From: Coprothermobacterota bacterium
GTDB lineage: Bacteria > Caldisericota > JANLFM01
Length of the DNA: 9,781 bases
Direction of reading: 5' to 3'
Assembly (NCBI GenBank): GCA_026389415.1
Contig: JAPLHX010000201.1
Span: forward strand, 1-9,781
Part shown: in pieces, positions 7,465 through 9,781 of the stretch
Layout: the number at the start of each line of letters is the position of its first letter
Position numbering within the stretch: the first letter of the stretch is position 1
Made by a program: the position numbers and the translations under genes
The notes under the pieces: generated by a model
The model's database searches: none
What the model saw: only the letters and a program-made list of their open reading frames with translations
Told to the model about the DNA's origin: nothing

Positions 7465-7467
7465 GTG

Positions 7468-7650
7468 CTAGTCAGCTGCTGGTTTTTTCTTGCGCGCAGC
7501 CGCCTGCTTTTTGCGACGCACGACAGAAGGAGCCACGAAGTACTCACGCTTCTTGATTTCCTTCATGATGCCCTCTTTCTGCACCTGCTTCTTGAATCGT
7601 TTCACCAATTCATCGACCGATTCGTTCGGTCGCCGTTTTACTTCTGCCAT
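7468..7650 (-). CDS. rpsU: 30S ribosomal protein bS21
   Basis: This small-subunit protein sits near the 3' end of 16S rRNA and aids translation initiation. The 60 residues are close to the usual length. The conserved ESVDELVKRFKKQVQKEG segment is followed by KREYFVAPSVVRRKK and a lysine/arginine-rich tail, all typical of bS21. ATG 7650 is preceded by AGGAGG in a purine-rich run that begins at the TAG stop of the HIT gene, 15 bases away. The neighbourhood (mtaB-HIT-rpsU) is the conserved Bacillota one. Confidence 0.97.
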   Translation of the reverse strand: MAEVKRRPNESVDELVKRFKKQVQKEGIMKEIKKREYFVAPSVVRRKKQAAARKKKPAAD

Positions 7651-7658
7651 TGTTTCAC

Positions 7659-7668
7659 CCCCCTCCTA
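7659..7668 (-). promoter_or_regulatory. Ribosome-binding site of rpsU, overlapping HIT stop
   Basis: The run TAGGAGGGGG contains both the TAG stop of the HIT gene (7668-7666) and the AGGAGG of rpsU. A further GGTGA follows before the ATG. A ribosome ending HIT translation stops on the rpsU initiation region, which favours re-initiation. Confidence 0.65.
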
Positions 7669-8013
7669 TTCCACTTCGTGAAGGGAGTACGGCAGAACTT
7701 TGCCGCCCAGGATGTGGATATGGAGATGGTCAATGCTTTGACCGCCCCCGTGTCCGGTGTTGATTACCACGCGGAATCCTTCTTGGGCAAACCCGCAGGA
7801 CTCCGCGATCTGTTTTCCCGTCCATAACCATCTTCCGAGTTTTACCGCATCCTCTACTTCCAACAGACTGGCGACGTGCTCTTTCGGGATCACCAAATAA
7901 TGATGATGCGCACGGGGATGGAGATCTTCGATCACCAAAACCTCCGCATCTTCGTAGATCCGCTTAGCCGGAGCGCTGCCGGAAATTATACGGCAGAAAA
8001 CGCAATCTGTCAT
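7666..8013 (-). CDS. HIT-family nucleotide hydrolase (Hint-like)
   Basis: This 115-residue histidine-triad protein is probably a purine nucleoside phosphoramidase or adenylate-releasing hydrolase of the Hint branch, acting in the cytoplasm. The N-terminus CVFCRI (Cys4 and Cys7) matches the zinc-binding pair seen in many bacterial HIT proteins. HHHYLVIPKEH (about 36-46) is the conserved central strand. The triad HLHIHIL (His96, His98, His100) near the C-terminus carries the catalytic histidine. A TTG at 8028 would add five residues. ATG 8013 is preferred: GGGAG lies about five bases upstream, it overlaps the mtaB stop as ATGA, and MTDCVFC is a usual family start. The exact substrate cannot be told from sequence. 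Confidence 0.95.
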   Translation of the reverse strand: MTDCVFCRIISGSAPAKRIYEDAEVLVIEDLHPRAHHHYLVIPKEHVASLLEVEDAVKLGRWLWTGKQIAESCGFAQEGFRVVINTGHGGGQSIDHLHIHILGGKVLPYSLHEVE

Positions 8014-9245
8014 ATTTTCTCCCCGCAAAGGGCGGGGTCTTCTACGAAGGAACTGTCTTGGACGGCTACTTCCACTAGTTCCCCCACCTGGCAGGAGGGG
8101 GACGGCACACGCAAGCGCAGATAGTTGGCGGTTAGTCCTTGCGCCTCCCCCTGGGGGGAAATCTGTTCCACCAAGATGGACAAGTTGTGGCCGAGGAAGC
8201 GCGAGCGATATTTTCGAGCCAGCCCCGTTCCGATGGATTTCAGATGCTGCAATCGCTCTTTTTGTACTGCAGCCGGTACCTGGGCTGGAAAGCCTGCGGC
8301 CGGCGTACCAGGCCGAGGAGAAAAGCGAAACAAGTGCATGCGGGGGAAGCGGACTTGCCCAATTACCTCCACGGTTTGGGCGAAATCCTCCGCGCTTTCT
8401 CTGGGAAAGCCAATCAGGATATCGGTCGTTAAAGCCCCATCAGGCCAAGTGCGGGCAAAGCCGGTAGCCAACTCCAGATAATGATCCCGGTTATATCCTC
8501 TGCCCATCTGCTTTAGGATATGGTCCGAACCGCTTTGCAGGGGCAGATGAAGGTGGGGGCAGATGTGATCAAGCTTACCGAGGCTGGCAATGGTTTCCAC
8601 CGTGAGATCCATCGGCTCCAACGAGCTGATCCGCAATCGGGCCAATCCGGGGAGCTTATTCAATCTCTCTGCCAACCCCAGCAAAGTAGGTTTGTCGGGC
8701 AAGTCCCGGCCGTATGCTAGAAGATGGACACCGGTGATGACCAACTCTCGACAGCCAGAAGCGATTTGTGCGCTTGCTTCCTCCAGCACCTGGCTAATCG
8801 GCTTGCTGCAGGACCGCCCCCGCAAGTGCGGAACGATGCAATATGTACAGTGGGCATCGCAACCTTCCTGGACTTGAATCAATCCTCGCGTGCGCCGCCA
8901 AGTCCAAAGCGGAAGGACAGGGTCAAGCTCTCTCAAGCCCAAATGTGTCAGTAGATTTCCCTTTTCCCCCGGACCGAAACAAACAGACCCGATTGATTTG
9001 AGATGTTGCCCAATGCAACCATAAAAAATCACGGCCGCTTGTGGATTGATTCGCTGAAAACGACGCGCTATTTGCTGAGCTTCTTGTGCTGCCTTATGGG
9101 TCACTGCGCATCCACAAACCAGGAAGACTTCACTGTCGGGAGCTGCCGGCTGAATGCATCCGCCTGCGGATCGCAGCATCCCCTCGAGCAGGGCTGCGTC
9201 GTATTGAGAAACCTTGCACCCCAAAACCTTAAGGGTGATTTTCAT
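8010..9245 (-). CDS. mtaB: tRNA t6A37 methylthiotransferase MtaB
   Basis: This radical-SAM enzyme adds a methylthio group to t6A at tRNA position 37, giving ms2t6A, and uses two 4Fe-4S clusters. The 411 residues show the N-terminal UPF0004 domain with Cys10 (LGCKVSQYD), Cys46 (CGCAVT) and Cys77 (GCIGQ). The radical-SAM triad C-x3-C-x2-C follows at Cys129, Cys133 and Cys136 (GCDAHCTYC). HLHLPLQSGSD (231-241) and TDILIGFPRE (274-283) are conserved in the family. A C-terminal TRAM domain lies at about 350-402. LGCKV places it with MtaB rather than MiaB or RimO; the usual following Asn is Ser here. ATG 9245 overlaps the rsmE stop as ATGA, with GAGG about four bases upstream. It sits between rsmE and a HIT gene, as in Bacillota. 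Confidence 0.95.
   Translation of the reverse strand: MKITLKVLGCKVSQYDAALLEGMLRSAGGCIQPAAPDSEVFLVCGCAVTHKAAQEAQQIARRFQRINPQAAVIFYGCIGQHLKSIGSVCFGPGEKGNLLTHLGLRELDPVLPLWTWRRTRGLIQVQEGCDAHCTYCIVPHLRGRSCSKPISQVLEEASAQIASGCRELVITGVHLLAYGRDLPDKPTLLGLAERLNKLPGLARLRISSLEPMDLTVETIASLGKLDHICPHLHLPLQSGSDHILKQMGRGYNRDHYLELATGFARTWPDGALTTDILIGFPRESAEDFAQTVEVIGQVRFPRMHLFRFSPRPGTPAAGFPAQVPAAVQKERLQHLKSIGTGLARKYRSRFLGHNLSILVEQISPQGEAQGLTANYLRLRVPSPSCQVGELVEVAVQDSSFVEDPALCGEKI
8021..8037 (-). promoter_or_regulatory. Hairpin covering the HIT ribosome-binding site
   Basis: In the minus-strand RNA, CCCCGC (8037-8032) pairs perfectly with GCGGGG (8026-8021) around a five-base loop. The GGGG of the HIT gene's GGGGAG ribosome-binding site is in the stem. 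The hairpin lies in the last codons of mtaB, directly before the ATGA overlap, so ribosomes finishing mtaB would open it. No T-run follows, so it is not an intrinsic terminator. The pairing is seen directly; the coupling role is inferred. Confidence 0.5.
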
Positions 9246-9781
9246 CGACCCTCGTCTGGGGCGGAAGATTTCCCAAGGGAACCGAAGCGGGAAAGCAGCA
9301 GCACTGCAGCAACAAAGCCGGCGATCTCGCTCCGGTAAATCCTGGAACCGAGCGAAACGACAGTAAATCCCTGCTTCTGGGCGTACAAAGCTTCCTCTGG
9401 TGCGAAACCACCTTCGGGCCCGATCGCCACCAGAGCGTTCGTCGGCGAAAGTCTTTGTTGTATTACGAGATCAAGGCTCTGCTCGGCATTTTCCCAGAAA
9501 AAAAACGGCAAGGAGTAGTCCTTCCCCAGTGCTAGGATTTCCGTCCAGGAAGCCAATGGCGCTACCTCCAGAGGCCATGCACCCGTCAACTTAGCCTCTT
9601 CCTCGGCTTTTTTCTGCCAGTGCGATCGCCTTCTTATGGCATCCGCCGGCGCCAGGTGCACCTCGGAACGAGATGAGCAAAATGGAATCAGTCGACCGAT
9701 CCCGACCTGCGCTGCCATTGTGATGACCGTATCCATCTTTTTCCCCTTGGGTAGCGATTGAGCGAGATCCAAGCGAAAACT
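9242..9781 (-). CDS. rsmE: 16S rRNA m3U1498 methyltransferase RsmE, 5' part missing
   Basis: This SPOUT-class enzyme methylates N3 of U1498 in 16S rRNA within the 30S subunit. The frame is open to the right edge, so the true start and most of the N-terminal PUA-like domain lie outside; 179 residues are visible. LAQSLPKGKKMD (residues 6-17 of the visible part) opens the SPOUT domain. GPEGGF (121-126) and LGSRIYRSEIA (144-154) form the SAM-binding knot. The family usually has EQSGR and RILRTETA; the corresponding stretches here are KLTGA and RIYRSEIA, so this copy is divergent. The stop overlaps mtaB as ATGA. A TTG at 9772 could be read as a start, but the protein clearly continues upstream of it. 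The family call is firm. Confidence 0.92.
   Translation of the reverse strand, partial: SFRLDLAQSLPKGKKMDTVITMAAQVGIGRLIPFCSSRSEVHLAPADAIRRRSHWQKKAEEEAKLTGAWPLEVAPLASWTEILALGKDYSLPFFFWENAEQSLDLVIQQRLSPTNALVAIGPEGGFAPEEALYAQKQGFTVVSLGSRIYRSEIAGFVAAVLLLSRFGSLGKSSAPDEGR

Overview
All recognisable genes lie on the minus strand, so the operon reads from right (9781) to left (1). The order is rsmE (cut by the right edge) > mtaB > HIT-family protein > rpsU > pgpH/yqfF > ybeY > three tandem CNNM/CorC-type membrane proteins > cdd > tpiA. The segment from rsmE to ybeY, plus cdd, is the housekeeping neighbourhood best known from Bacillota (Firmicutes). The 7TM-HD PgpH protein and bS21 fit that. The window therefore suggests a Bacillota member or an uncultured lineage sharing this gene order. 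Species cannot be read from the sequence.

Right part (7468-9781): RNA and ribosome genes. RsmE modifies 16S rRNA, MtaB modifies tRNA, a small HIT nucleotide hydrolase follows, then ribosomal protein bS21. Middle (4983-7464): the c-di-AMP phosphodiesterase PgpH and the rRNA-maturation endonuclease YbeY. Left-middle (1304-4986): three paralogous DUF21-CBS-CBS-CorC_HlyC proteins in a row, where the classical Bacillota order has dgkA. Left (143-1311): cytidine deaminase and triose-phosphate isomerase. Positions 1-142 contain no confidently assigned gene.

Coding is very compact. Junctions are NTGA or TGATG start-stop overlaps, longer overlaps with the ribosome-binding site inside the upstream gene, or gaps of 3 to 24 bases. 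Translation is probably coupled along a long polycistronic message. Three starts were moved from the longest reading frame to sites better supported by a ribosome-binding site and by homology: tpiA at 898, the second CNNM protein at a TTG at 3796, and the HIT protein at 8013. No complete intrinsic terminator was found. One candidate internal promoter, with an exact TATAAT, sits before the third CNNM gene.

I see no mobile element, CRISPR array, RNA gene or clearly new system. The most interesting point is the CNNM trio. The first two copies keep the family's membrane-domain signatures. The third has lost most of them but keeps its CBS and C-terminal domains, which suggests a specialised regulatory or non-transporting member. 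Secondary points are an Asp in place of the third metal-site His of YbeY, divergent motifs in RsmE, and a GC-rich hairpin covering the ribosome-binding site of the HIT gene.
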